Shown one piece after another: positions 51,089 through 59,968 of a stretch of DNA of 64,000 nucleotides. A program made the position numbers and the translations under genes. Positions within the stretch are counted from its first letter, which is position 1. Each line of letters begins with the position of its first letter. Source of the stretch: Meridianimarinicoccus roseus (GTDB lineage: Bacteria > Pseudomonadota > Alphaproteobacteria > Rhodobacterales > Rhodobacteraceae); the NCBI RefSeq assembly GCF_003172915.1, contig NZ_QGKU01000030.1, positions 59,644-123,643 on the forward strand, given 5' to 3'. Under the pieces are notes generated by a model. That model was not told the origin of the DNA, did no database searches, and worked only from the letters and a program-made list of their open reading frames with translations.

Positions 51089-52522
51089 ATGGAATTCGGA
51101 TTCACGACGGCGGCCTATGTGGTCGCGGCAGTCCTCTTCATCCTCAGCCTCGGCGGTCTGTCGGGGCAGGAAAGCGCCAAGCGCGCGGTCTGGTACGGCA
51201 TTGTCGGCATGGCGCTCGCGGTGTTCGCCACGCTCATCGGGCCCGGGTCGGGCCTGTGGGTGCTGTCGGTCGTCCTGATCGCATCGGGCGGCGTGATCGG
51301 CTGGTATGTCGCCACCAGGGTCGAGATGACCGAGATGCCGCAGCTGGTCGCGGCGATGCATTCGCTCGTCGGTCTTGCGGCGGTATTCGTCGGCTACAAC
51401 GCTCATTTCGAACTGGGCCGCGTGCTGGCGATGGACGATGCCGCACGAGCCGGGCTGGAAGGTTTCGGCGCGCTGATCGCCAAGAAGGACGGCGTGGAAC
51501 AGGCCATCCTGCGGGTGGAACTGTATCTCGGCATCCTGATCGGGGCCGTCACCTTTACCGGGTCGGTGATCGCCTATGGCAAGCTGGCGGGCAAGGTGTC
51601 GTCGGCGGCCAAGAAACTGCCCGGCGGGCACCTTCTGAACATCGCCGCTGCGGTGATCTCGGTGCTGTGCCTCGTGTGGTACTTCTCCACCGGCGGGTTC
51701 CTCCCGTTGTTCCTGATGACGCTCTGCGCGCTGTTCATCGGCTACCACCTGATCATGGGCATCGGCGGCGCCGATATGCCGGTGGTGGTGTCCATGCTCA
51801 ACAGCTACTCGGGCTGGGCGGCGGCGGCGATCGGCTTCAGCCTCGGCAACGACCTGCTGATCGTGGTCGGTGCATTGGTCGGCTCTTCGGGCGCGATCCT
51901 GTCCTACATCATGTGCAAGGCGATGAACCGCAGCTTCATCAGCGTGATCCTGGGCGGCTTCGGCGGCACGCAGGGGCCCGCGGCCGAGATCGAGGGCGAG
52001 CAGATCGCCATCGACGCGGACGGAGTGGCGACGGCGCTGGACGAGGCAGACAGCGTAATCATCGTGCCGGGCTATGGCATGGCGGTCGCGCAGGCCCAGC
52101 AGGCCGTGAGCGAGCTGACGAAGCGGCTCAGGGCGCAGGGCAAGGAGGTGCGTTTCGCGATCCACCCGGTGGCCGGACGTCTGCCGGGGCACATGAACGT
52201 GCTGTTGGCGGAAGCCCGCGTCCCCTATGACATCGTGCTGGAAATGGATGAAATCAATGAAGATTTCCCGGATACGGACGTTGTCATCGTGATCGGGTCG
52301 AACGACATCGTGAACCCGGCGGCGCAGGATGACCCGAACAGCCCCATCGCGGGGATGCCGGTTCTGGAAGTGTGGAAGGCCAAGCAGGTCTTCGTGTCAA
52401 AGCGCGGCCAGGGCGCGGGGTATTCCGGGATCGAGAACCCGTTGTTCTTCAAGGACAATACCCGCATGTTCTATGGCGATGCGAAGGAGTCTGTGAACGC
52501 GCTGCTGACCAAGATCAGCTAG
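51089..52522 (+). CDS. pntB: Proton-translocating NAD(P) transhydrogenase subunit beta PntB
   Basis: A 477-residue subunit with an N-terminal membrane domain of about nine helices and a C-terminal NADP(H)-binding domain. The latter contains [40 protein letters not shown] and [16 protein letters not shown]. It begins 14 bp after pntA with an AGGAG site, and the operon ends in a strong terminator. Confidence 0.96.
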   Translation: MEFGFTTAAYVVAAVLFILSLGGLSGQESAKRAVWYGIVGMALAVFATLIGPGSGLWVLSVVLIASGGVIGWYVATRVEMTEMPQLVAAMHSLVGLAAVFVGYNAHFELGRVLAMDDAARAGLEGFGALIAKKDGVEQAILRVELYLGILIGAVTFTGSVIAYGKLAGKVSSAAKKLPGGHLLNIAAAVISVLCLVWYFSTGGFLPLFLMTLCALFIGYHLIMGIGGADMPVVVSMLNSYSGWAAAAIGFSLGNDLLIVVGALVGSSGAILSYIMCKAMNRSFISVILGGFGGTQGPAAEIEGEQIAIDADGVATALDEADSVIIVPGYGMAVAQAQQAVSELTKRLRAQGKEVRFAIHPVAGRLPGHMNVLLAEARVPYDIVLEMDEINEDFPDTDVVIVIGSNDIVNPAAQDDPNSPIAGMPVLEVWKAKQVFVSKRGQGAGYSGIENPLFFKDNTRMFYGDAKESVNALLTKIS

Positions 52523-52546
52523 GCGGTCCCGACCGAAACGATCTTG

Positions 52547-52574
52547 AACCCCGGCGTCGCCGCCGGGGTTTTTT
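52547..52574 (+). terminator. Intrinsic terminator of pntAB
   Basis: AACCCCGGCG and CGCCGGGGTT form a 10-bp stem with a 4-nt loop, followed by a T-run, 25 nt past the pntB stop. Confidence 0.88.
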
Positions 52575-52746
52575 CATGCCCGGCGCCCGCCGCAGGCCGC
52601 CGGACCGTTGTAGGAACCTTGCTGGGAGCCCGTACCCCCCCGCGCGGTGACAGTGCCGCAAGGGCACCCGCGTCGCGCGGCAGGCATGGGCTGGCATGGC
52701 CGCGGATCGTGCTTAGGTGATCCATAACACCAAGAAGGAGATACCC

Positions 52747-53424
52747 ATGACCGACCGCAAGACAGTTTTCATCACCGGCGCATCCAGCGGCATCGGCGGG
52801 GCCACGGCGCGGGCCGCTGTCGCGGCGGGCTGGAATGTCGGGCTGATGGCGCGCTCCGAAGACAAGCTGGCCAAGCTGCACAAGGAACTGGGCGAGGCGA
52901 GCTTCATCGTCCCCGGCGATGCCACCGATCTCGACGCGCAGACGGCCGCCATCGCCGCCGTGTCCGAACGCTTCGGCGGCCTTCACGCGGCCTTCGCCAA
53001 TGCGGGCATGGGGCTCGACACGCCCGGGACCGAGACCGGCGACCCGGAGGAATGGCGCCGCCTGATTGACCTGAACATCATGGCACTGCTCTACACCGCG
53101 AAAGCTGCGCTGCCGGAGTTGCGCAAGACGCGCGGGCACCTCGTTCTGACCGGGTCGGTTGCAGGCAAGATCCACATTTCCGGGTCGATCTACGGCGCGT
53201 CTAAGTGGTTCGTGCACGGCTATGGTGGGAACATGGCGCAGGAGATGCGCGAATGGGGCGGGCGCTGCACCGTCATCGCGCCGGGCATGGTGGACACGCC
53301 GTTCTTTTCGGAACCCAAGCCCGACAAGTTGAAGCCCGAGGACGTGGCCGATGCGGTGGTCTTCGCACTGACCCGGCCAGAGCGGGCGAGCGTTCAGGAA
53401 ATTACTGTGATGCCGACCGGCTGA
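52747..53424 (+). CDS. SDR-family oxidoreductase
   Basis: A 225-residue classical short-chain dehydrogenase. The dinucleotide motif FITGASSGIGGATARAA, AFANAGMGLDT (NAG region) and the catalytic YGASKWFVHGYG (YxxxK) after LTGSVAGK are present. NADP(H) is likely, but the substrate is unknown. The start chosen (MTDRKTVFITGASSG) has AAGGAGAT upstream; an ATG 30 bp earlier is less likely. Stands alone, convergent with exoD. Confidence 0.92.
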   Translation: MTDRKTVFITGASSGIGGATARAAVAAGWNVGLMARSEDKLAKLHKELGEASFIVPGDATDLDAQTAAIAAVSERFGGLHAAFANAGMGLDTPGTETGDPEEWRRLIDLNIMALLYTAKAALPELRKTRGHLVLTGSVAGKIHISGSIYGASKWFVHGYGGNMAQEMREWGGRCTVIAPGMVDTPFFSEPKPDKLKPEDVADAVVFALTRPERASVQEITVMPTG

Positions 53425-53436
53425 TCGCCTCGCGGC

Positions 53437-54012
53437 CTATACCCCGGCCCAGCCCGTCGCCACGGCGGGCAGGGTGCACAGCGCCCCGGCACAGACCAGA
53501 AGACCGTCGCGGAAGGTCAGCCCAAGCCCGAACAGAAGCACCGGCAGGGCCAGAAGGAACGGCAGGCCGGGCACGAAGCCGAGCCCGATCATCGCAAGGC
53601 CGAACACAAGCAGCATCGCGGCGATGGCACGGGTGGCGGTGACCCCGACGGCGAATGTCATCCGTTCGGCCACCAGTTGGCGCACGCGCTGGACCGGAGG
53701 GCCGGCCTTGTCGCTGCTGTACTGAAGCCGGTCCGCCGGCAGGTCGATCCGCGCGATCGGGCCTGGAAGCCATAATCCGGCCTTGCCACGCAGCATCTGA
53801 CCGCCGGTGGCGATCAGCAGCAGGCCGATCAGAGCCGGAAAGCCCGGCAGCATCCCCACCGGCAAGAGAAGAAACCCCGCCAGCACCGCAAGCAGCGGTC
53901 CGAACCCGCGCGTTTCCAACGTTCGCACTACGGCGCCGAGCGACACGCGGGATTCGTCTTCGGCAAGATTGGACAGATCCCGCCGGATCGTGTGAAGCGG
54001 CCGGTTCGACAT
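53437..54012 (-). CDS. ExoD-family membrane protein
   Basis: A 191-residue protein of the ExoD family, named for a rhizobial exopolysaccharide mutant. It has several helices (GFGPLLAVLAGFLLLPVGML onward) and a charged N-terminus (SNRPLHTIRRDLSNLAEDE). Biochemical function is not established. It is convergent with the SDR gene 12 bp away. Confidence 0.85.
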   Translation of the reverse strand: MSNRPLHTIRRDLSNLAEDESRVSLGAVVRTLETRGFGPLLAVLAGFLLLPVGMLPGFPALIGLLLIATGGQMLRGKAGLWLPGPIARIDLPADRLQYSSDKAGPPVQRVRQLVAERMTFAVGVTATRAIAAMLLVFGLAMIGLGFVPGLPFLLALPVLLFGLGLTFRDGLLVCAGALCTLPAVATGWAGV

Positions 54013-54122
54013 TGGTCAGGTATCCTTCGCGGTGAGGAGTGCAAAGGAACAATGCGCGCCGAGCGGTCTGGTTCCCTTGCGTCCATGGTAACGGACGCGC
54101 TGTCAGTTGGGGCGCGCGCCGG

Positions 54123-54464
54123 TCACGGGCAGCCGGCGGCGTACCATGCCAGCCCGTCATGGATCGGGATCGAATCCGCGCGGATGGTGGCCCAATGGGT
54201 GGGGGTGGCCACGGTTCCGATCTTGGTTCCGTTGCGCGCCGTGTACGAGATGTTCGTCAGCCGTCCATACATGTCATAGACGATGTGGCCGTGCGGCAGG
54301 ATCGTGCGGAAGTTCTGGCAGGGGCCTTCGACAACGAAGTATTCCTTGGAAATGGCGCCTTCGTCGGTGCCGTCATAGACCATCGCCCGCGCCGGCGGTG
54401 TCGCCGACGAGGGCGTGAAGGCCGGTGCGTCGAGGTTGAAAGTGGTTTTCTTATCCTTGCACAT
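54123..54464 (-). CDS. Hypothetical protein
   Basis: A 113-residue soluble protein with no domain I recognise. Residues about 30-100 form a compact-looking region with YDGTDEGAISKEYFVVEGPC, HGHIVYDMYGRLTNISYTAR and a final ADSIPIHDGLAWYAAGCP. The start at 54464 (MCKDKKTTFNLDAP) removes a basic, non-coding-looking extension that runs up to 54569. Expressed status is uncertain, but it fills its space without a better alternative. Confidence 0.5.
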   Translation of the reverse strand: MCKDKKTTFNLDAPAFTPSSATPPARAMVYDGTDEGAISKEYFVVEGPCQNFRTILPHGHIVYDMYGRLTNISYTARNGTKIGTVATPTHWATIRADSIPIHDGLAWYAAGCP

Positions 54465-54602
54465 TTGGGCGGCTCTTTCGGTTCGGGAGCGGCGCCGGGC
54501 TGGCCCGCCTGCGCCCAGTCTGCGCGCGATGCGCGCGCCGTCCAACGGGTTTCTTCCGGACTTGTGCAAGCGGGGCAGGCGGGTCGGCCCTGTCCGGATT
54601 GG

Positions 54603-55103
54603 TCAGGCGGGCGGATGGCCGGCACGCAGCAGCCCTGCCAGCAGCAGCGCCGCCGCCAGTGCGCAGGCCAGTGTGCGAAGGCTGTTCCAGAAGGTCCAGC
54701 GCGGCAGGTACGTGCCGGACCAGTAGGCCTGCGTCGCCGGGGCGCTCCGGTCCATGGCGGCCAGCGCCTCGTTCATCGGCACGTTGGCCGCAACCGTCAC
54801 GGCAAAGCAGCCCAGCAGGTAGACAAGCCCGCCCAGCGCGATCAGCACTCCGGCCGTACCGCCGAGCCACAGCGCGCCGTAGCCCGCCAGCAGAAGCGAG
54901 ACCGGCGCAAGCCCAAGGAAAAGCGTCATGAACACCCAGCGGAACACCTCGCGGTTGATGTTCTGCATGGCGCCCGCGCCGGACGCGCCGTCGAGTTGCG
55001 ACAGCGCCCGCATGATGAAGTCGGAAAAGGCGAGGAACACGCCGCCGACCAGCGCATAGGACAACAGCGCGGCTTGGGCGATCAGGGCGAACCAGAGGGG
55101 CAT
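54603..55103 (-). CDS. DUF1772 (anthrone oxygenase-like) membrane protein
   Basis: A 166-residue protein with four predicted helices. The family's NINREVFRWVFMTLFLGLAP segment and the periplasmic VAANVPMNEALAAMDRS are visible, with TYLPRWTFWNSLRTLACALA toward the end. Members include fungal anthrone oxygenases, but bacterial ones are uncharacterised. An AraC regulator gene lies upstream on the same strand. Confidence 0.82.
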   Translation of the reverse strand: MPLWFALIAQAALLSYALVGGVFLAFSDFIMRALSQLDGASGAGAMQNINREVFRWVFMTLFLGLAPVSLLLAGYGALWLGGTAGVLIALGGLVYLLGCFAVTVAANVPMNEALAAMDRSAPATQAYWSGTYLPRWTFWNSLRTLACALAAALLLAGLLRAGHPPA

Positions 55104-55245
55104 CGTGGAAACCTTTCATTGGGGCCGACGCGGCGCCGGGCCGGTGCGGCCGGATCGGTGTGGGGCCCTTCATGGGCGCCTGCGGTATCGCATGGCGGCG
55201 GCGGCCCGGTCTTGGCCGAGCCCGCCATCGGTTTGACAGATCAGG

Positions 55246-56286
55246 TCACGCGCTGGGGGGTGTTGCAGCCGCCGGGATGCCGGCAACGCGGGCGCGGCGG
55301 TAACTGGCGGGCGTGGTGCCGACCCAGCGCTTGAACGCCCGGTTGAACGCACTTTGTTCCGAGAAGCCGGTCAGGAATGCGATCTCGGCAAGGCTGTAGC
55401 GGTGATCACCCAGCAACCCCTCGGCCAGTTCGCGGCGCGTGTCCTCGGCCAGCGCCTGGAAAGTCAGCCCGTCGCGGGCGAGCCGTCGGTGCAGGGACCG
55501 CGCGCTCATGCCCAGGCGGCGCGCGACCATGTCCATGCGCGGCTGACCTTCGCTGAGCGCACGGGCGATGGCGTCGCGGGCGAGGCCGGTCACGTCGGCC
55601 GCGCCGGTCAATTCGGCCAGTTCGCGGTCGAGATGCGACAGCAGAAAGCGTGTGATGCCGGTGTCGCCCAGACGGTTCTGTTCTGCCAGTGCGCCGGGCG
55701 AGATCAGCAGCGCGTCGCGGTCGGACCCAAAAAGCACCGGGCAGCCGAAATAAGCGGTGTGGGCGTCGGTGTTGCGCGGGGCGGGGTGGGCGATGTGCAC
55801 CTCGAGCGGGGTGAAGCGCCCCTCCGGATGCACCTCGCGGGCAATGGCGGTGGCGCTGGCCAGTGTCGCCTCGTTGGACAGACGCATGCCCAGACGACGC
55901 GGCCCTGCGCGGTGCAGCATGAACCAGGTGTTCGCGCCGTCGAGCCGCAATTCGTACTGCACCACGGTGGTCCAAAGCCGGGCATAGCGCGCCACCCGGT
56001 CATAGGAGCCCTGCAGCGTCGGCGCGGCCTTGAAGGCGAGCCCGAGCGCGCCGTAATCGTCGCAGCGCATGGAGGCACCTGTGCGCAGGGGCAGGTCGGT
56101 CACGTCGCGTAGCGTCGCGATCCGTTCCAGCAGGTCGTAATAAGCGGTTGCGGCGATCATAGTTCCGGGGTCGGGCGGTATGTCCGGGTCGAGGCCGACC
56201 AAGCCCAGAATCGCGCGGGCGTCCACGCCCGGCCCGGCAGCGGCCGCCACCATCTTGTGCACGAAGAGAGAAGTCACCGCCCCCAT
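55246..56286 (-). CDS. AraC-family transcriptional regulator
   Basis: A 346-residue regulator with an N-terminal arabinose-binding-type sensor (about 1-210, RAILGLVGLDPDIPPDPGTM at its start) and a C-terminal AraC helix-turn-helix pair (about 245-335; VARRLGMSARSLHRRLARDG and IAFLTGFSEQSAFNRAFKRW). The TPASYRRAR end is standard. Its target may be the downstream DUF1772 gene, about 140 bp away on the same strand; that is inference. Confidence 0.9.
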   Translation of the reverse strand: MGAVTSLFVHKMVAAAAGPGVDARAILGLVGLDPDIPPDPGTMIAATAYYDLLERIATLRDVTDLPLRTGASMRCDDYGALGLAFKAAPTLQGSYDRVARYARLWTTVVQYELRLDGANTWFMLHRAGPRRLGMRLSNEATLASATAIAREVHPEGRFTPLEVHIAHPAPRNTDAHTAYFGCPVLFGSDRDALLISPGALAEQNRLGDTGITRFLLSHLDRELAELTGAADVTGLARDAIARALSEGQPRMDMVARRLGMSARSLHRRLARDGLTFQALAEDTRRELAEGLLGDHRYSLAEIAFLTGFSEQSAFNRAFKRWVGTTPASYRRARVAGIPAAATPPSA

Positions 56287-56425
56287 GGCAAGAGTTATAC
56301 GGGGCCGGGGGCGATTTTCCAGCGCTGTGGCGCGCGGCCTGCCCGGAAAGGTTGATCGCGGGGCGCGTCACAGGCAGGCTTGGCGAATTGGACGGTCGGG
56401 GGCCACGGCAGGAGGAAATGCGCGC

Positions 56426-56663
56426 ATGGCCGAACTGGACCTGATCGATGCGATCAAGGGCAAGGCGCAGTTGCGGTCGGTCGGGGATTGCCCCGGCGTG
56501 CCCGCGCGAGTCGGGCTGGCACTGTATGGCACGTGGCAGGACGACGAGCCCGCGCTTGCGGTGACGCGTCGCAGAACGCGGCGGCGGCGCTGTGGTGCAC
56601 CCTTTCGCCGCGGAGCATTGGTATTATAACGGGTGCAGCGCCCGCACCGTCTTCATGTGGTAG
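56426..56663 (+). pseudogene. Small frameshifted gene
   Basis: A start with AGGAGG and MAELDLIDAIKGKAQLRSVG runs into a good-looking GLALYGTWQDDEPALAVT. The frame then becomes Arg-rich, and plausible coding continues in another frame (RVAERGGGAVVHPFAAEHWY, then NGCSARTVFMW and a TAG). Joining the two halves near 56565 gives about 78 residues. One indel in the genome or in the sequencing would explain it. I do not recognise the family. Confidence 0.4.
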
Positions 56664-56700
56664 GCGAACTGCTACACCCTTGCCAGCCACGCGGGCGTGA

Positions 56701-57423
56701 CTAGGCGCGACGTGTGCGGCGGCCAAAGGCCAGAAGACTACCGAGGCCCGCGGCCAGAAGCGGAAGCGCGGCGGGAACGGGCACAGCGTTGACGCCGCTA
56801 CCGGTTCCGTCACCCGCGCCGGTTGTCGTCAGAGCCATGAATACCGAACTGTTGTTTGGCGCCGTATGTTCATGTTCGTTCAACGGGTACCCAACAGAGG
56901 CGCAATACTTAGTCTTTCCGAAAAGCTCCCAACCCTGCATGTTGAAGCCTGCATCGCCGGGCGTGAAATTCTTGTCGATCTCCAGGGTCAGCCGCGATCC
57001 CGCGATGGAATAGGTGCCACGCGCTGCGGTCGGCGAATTCGGCGAACAGGGCTGGGCATAGGACTGGTCGTTGAAGGTCAGCGACATGAAGCTGTCCCAA
57101 GTGCCTGCGGGGGTGAAGGAATAAACCTCGTTCGGATCGCTCGAGGAGAAGGAATAGAGGTTTTCGACATTCGACCGTGTCGAGGTGTTCGTCGTCGTCA
57201 GATTGTAGCTGAGCGGCGTGCGGGTGGTCAAAAAGTCGTCGCCAAAGGTGATATCGCCCTTGATGCCTCCGCGCCCCGGGATCGGATCTGCAAATGCGCC
57301 AAGCTGGTTGCCTTCCCGCAAGATCGGGAAAGTGTAGTCGATAAGGTAGGTATAGGAAGCCGCAGCGACCGGCAGCGGGGCCGCAAGGGCCGCGATGCAG
57401 GCGAGGTATCTAAAGTTTTTCAT
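56701..57423 (-). CDS. VPLPA-CTERM sorted protein
   Basis: A 240-residue secreted protein with a signal peptide (RYLACIAALAAPLPVAAAS) and a sorting tail AVPVPAALPLLAAGLGSLLA followed by FGRRTRRA. The body is beta-rich and aromatic, with repeated Thr/Asn/Ser segments (LTTTNTSTRSNVENLYSF). Two cysteines (CSPN and KYCASVG) could pair. The flanking upstream DNA is unusually AT-rich for this window. Function unknown; surface display by XrtD-type processing is inferred. Confidence 0.82.
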   Translation of the reverse strand: MKNFRYLACIAALAAPLPVAAASYTYLIDYTFPILREGNQLGAFADPIPGRGGIKGDITFGDDFLTTRTPLSYNLTTTNTSTRSNVENLYSFSSSDPNEVYSFTPAGTWDSFMSLTFNDQSYAQPCSPNSPTAARGTYSIAGSRLTLEIDKNFTPGDAGFNMQGWELFGKTKYCASVGYPLNEHEHTAPNNSSVFMALTTTGAGDGTGSGVNAVPVPAALPLLAAGLGSLLAFGRRTRRA

Positions 57424-57548
57424 TTTTTACCTTTGGTTCTTTTTGACAATCATTTGATATTATCAGCCCCACGTCTGGGCAAGATGTTTGGTAAAAAAGG
57501 TTAACAATACGGTCGGAGTGCAAGCCTGTCCTGTCTTCGGGGCTTGCC

Positions 57549-58622
57549 TCAGACCTCCACCGAGACTTTACCGATCGGATTGGAACAGCAGGCGAGGATG
57601 TAGCCCGCGGCAATGTCGTCTTCGCTGATGCCGCCGTTGTGCAGCATGTGCACCTCGCCCTCCGTCTTGCGGATCTTGCAGGTACCGCAGACGCCGAAGG
57701 TGCAGCCAGAAGGAATATTCAGTCCCGACGCCTTGGCGATGGCCAGCACGGTGTCGGTTTCGTGGCATTTCGCGGTCACGCCTGAGGCGACGAAGGTGAT
57801 CTCGGCCTCGCTGGCCTCGTCGGGAACCACGTCGTCGATCTCGGGCAGATCGGAGCGGCGTTCCACCGGCGCATGGAAACTTTCCTGATGGTAGTTGTCC
57901 ATGTCGAAGCCGAGCGCGTGCAACATGTCGCGCACCGCCTGCATGAAGCTTTCCGGCCCGCAGCAATAGACCTTGCGGTCAAGGTAGTCCGGCGCCATCA
58001 GCCCCAGCATGAGTTGGTTGAAGCGGCCGCGATACCCCGTCCACGTGTGATAGGGGTCGTCCTCGCGCACGACGAAATGCAGCCGCAGTCCCGGCACGCG
58101 GGACGCCATGAATTCCAGCCGCTGGCGGAAGATGATGTCCGAAGGGCGCCTAGCGCAGGTGATGAAACTCACGTCCGGCTGTTCGCCCCGGTCGAACAGG
58201 TAGCCGGTCATCGACATCATCGGCGTGATGCCGGACCCGGCCGAGATGAACAAGTACTTGTCGTCGGGCTGGCGCGGCAGGGTGAACAGTCCCGCGGGCG
58301 CGCCCGCCTTTATCCGCACGCCGGGGCGCAGATGGTCGAGCATCCAGCGCGTGCCCACCGACCCGTCCTGTGCCTTCACGGTCACCGACAGCGACAGCGA
58401 CCGGGAGGGGCTGGACGAAATCGTGTAGGTGCGCAGCAGCGGGCCGCCCGCCACCGGCAGATGCAGCGTGATGAACTGGCCCGGCTGATACTTGAACCAT
58501 GCCCCGGACGGCGCGCGGAACGCAAAGGTCACCACATTTGGCGCCTCGGGAATGGCGGCGGTGCATTCCAGCGGTTCGTTGCCGTCCCAGGGAGGCGTGT
58601 CGTCGCGCGGCATCGGGATCAT
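57549..58622 (-). CDS. gbcB: Rieske oxygenase reductase (GbcB-like)
   Basis: A 357-residue electron-transfer protein for the Rieske oxygenase encoded just upstream. The flavin domain has LRTYTISSSPSRSLSLSVTV, the nucleotide domain LFISAGSGITPMMSMTGYL and VYCCGPESFMQAVRDML. A C-terminal plant-type [2Fe-2S] ferredoxin carries SGCTFGVCGTCKIRKTEGEV with the distant CCSNPIG. It passes NAD(P)H electrons to the oxygenase. Only 4 bp separate it from gbcA. The betaine assignment depends on that gene. Confidence 0.87.
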   Translation of the reverse strand: MIPMPRDDTPPWDGNEPLECTAAIPEAPNVVTFAFRAPSGAWFKYQPGQFITLHLPVAGGPLLRTYTISSSPSRSLSLSVTVKAQDGSVGTRWMLDHLRPGVRIKAGAPAGLFTLPRQPDDKYLFISAGSGITPMMSMTGYLFDRGEQPDVSFITCARRPSDIIFRQRLEFMASRVPGLRLHFVVREDDPYHTWTGYRGRFNQLMLGLMAPDYLDRKVYCCGPESFMQAVRDMLHALGFDMDNYHQESFHAPVERRSDLPEIDDVVPDEASEAEITFVASGVTAKCHETDTVLAIAKASGLNIPSGCTFGVCGTCKIRKTEGEVHMLHNGGISEDDIAAGYILACCSNPIGKVSVEV

Positions 58623-58626
58623 GGCG

Positions 58627-59862
58627 TCATTCCGCCGCCATCAGGGCGCGCCCGGTCAGTCGCGATTGCAGCGTGCGCGCATACCAGTCGACAAACTGGA
58701 TCACGCCGCCTTCCTGTGCGCGCGAATAGGGTCCGGGCGTGTAGCCGGGCGAGCGGATGCCGACCTGATTCTCCTCGACGATGCGTCGGTCTTCGTCGTT
58801 GGTGTGCAACCAGACCTCGGTCAGGCGGTTCAGGTCGTAGTCGATGCCTTCCTGCGCGTCCTTGTGCACCAGCCATGTGGTGGTGACGAGGGATTCCATC
58901 GCCGAGACGGGCAGAACCCGGAAGATCAGCACGTGGTCGGACAGGAAGTGGTTCCACGTGTTCGGATAGTGGAAGAACAGGCACGAGCCCGCGTCGTCGA
59001 ACGGCACGGTGCCGATGCGGCGGGTGACGGCGGCCTTGCCGTCCATTGTGTAGCTGGTGGCCGCGCCGAGGAAGGGGATACGCACGAAGCGCCACTGTTC
59101 GGAAGGCGCAATCACGTATTTCGACGGCAGGCCCGCGTCTTCGCAACGCGCGACGTGCTGCGCGCCCACGGTCGAGGTCGTGCTGTCATCGGCGCCCACC
59201 AGGTTGGGATCGTCCGGGAAGGTGCGGCACAGCGACGGGTGCGAGCCGGAGCAGTGATAACATTCGCGGTTGTTTTCAAGCACCAGCTTCCAGTTGCCCT
59301 TTTCGGTGATGGAGGACTGGAAGGCGACCTTCAGGTCGGCCAGCGCGTGCGGTCCTGCATAGCGGTCGGCCTCGCGCTGAAGCGGCGCGAAGTCCGGCGC
59401 GCTGTCGGCAAGGCAGACGAAGACCATGCCCGCCGCCTGCGCCACGTGTACCGGTTTCAGCCCGTGCTGGGTCGGGTCGAAATCATCGCCCATCTCCCGC
59501 GCCCAGAGCAGTCGGCCGTCAAGTTCGTAGGTCCACTGATGGTAGGGACATACGAGCTTGGGCGCGGTGCCCTTTTCGGCCGCACAGACGCGGCTGCCGC
59601 GATGTCGGCAGGAGTTGTGAAAGCCGCGGATCACCCCGTCGGCGCCGCGCACGAGGATGATCGCCGCATCGCCGATCTGCAGCGTGGTGAAGCTGCCGGT
59701 CTTGGGAAACTCGGCCACGGTTCCGGCCATCAGCCAGTCGCGGTACCATATGTGCCGCAGGTCCGACTGGTAGAGATCGGGGTCGGTATAGAACGGCTGC
59801 GGCAGCGAATAGCCCGGCTGGCGGGTGAGGAGGAGGGAAAGAACGTCGGCGTTGCTCAGCAT
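58627..59862 (-). CDS. gbcA: Rieske non-haem iron oxygenase, betaine/stachydrine demethylase type
   Basis: A 411-residue oxygenase resembling glycine betaine monooxygenase GbcA and the stachydrine demethylase Stc2. The Rieske site is CRHRGSRVCAAEKGTAPKLV with a following CPYHQWTYELDG. The mononuclear iron region begins LVLENNRECYHCSGSHPSL, which in relatives holds the bridging Asn/Glu and a ligand His. Expected reaction: oxidative N-demethylation with loss of formaldehyde. The adjacent pseudogene of a demethylating flavoprotein supports the pathway. Betaine versus proline betaine cannot be decided here. Confidence 0.82.
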   Translation of the reverse strand: MLSNADVLSLLLTRQPGYSLPQPFYTDPDLYQSDLRHIWYRDWLMAGTVAEFPKTGSFTTLQIGDAAIILVRGADGVIRGFHNSCRHRGSRVCAAEKGTAPKLVCPYHQWTYELDGRLLWAREMGDDFDPTQHGLKPVHVAQAAGMVFVCLADSAPDFAPLQREADRYAGPHALADLKVAFQSSITEKGNWKLVLENNRECYHCSGSHPSLCRTFPDDPNLVGADDSTTSTVGAQHVARCEDAGLPSKYVIAPSEQWRFVRIPFLGAATSYTMDGKAAVTRRIGTVPFDDAGSCLFFHYPNTWNHFLSDHVLIFRVLPVSAMESLVTTTWLVHKDAQEGIDYDLNRLTEVWLHTNDEDRRIVEENQVGIRSPGYTPGPYSRAQEGGVIQFVDWYARTLQSRLTGRALMAAE

Positions 59863-59968
59863 CTTGCTTGTCCTGAATGCCCGCGATCGGGCGGTAACCT
59901 GGAGAACCGTTTAGGGAGGGACGGCCGCCCGCGCCGCACTGAAAGCGGCATCGGGCGGTCCGAAAGGG

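Noticed and set aside
54464..54569. N-terminal extension of the 113-residue hypothetical protein
   Set aside because: The added residues are Arg/Gly-rich and look like non-coding upstream DNA.
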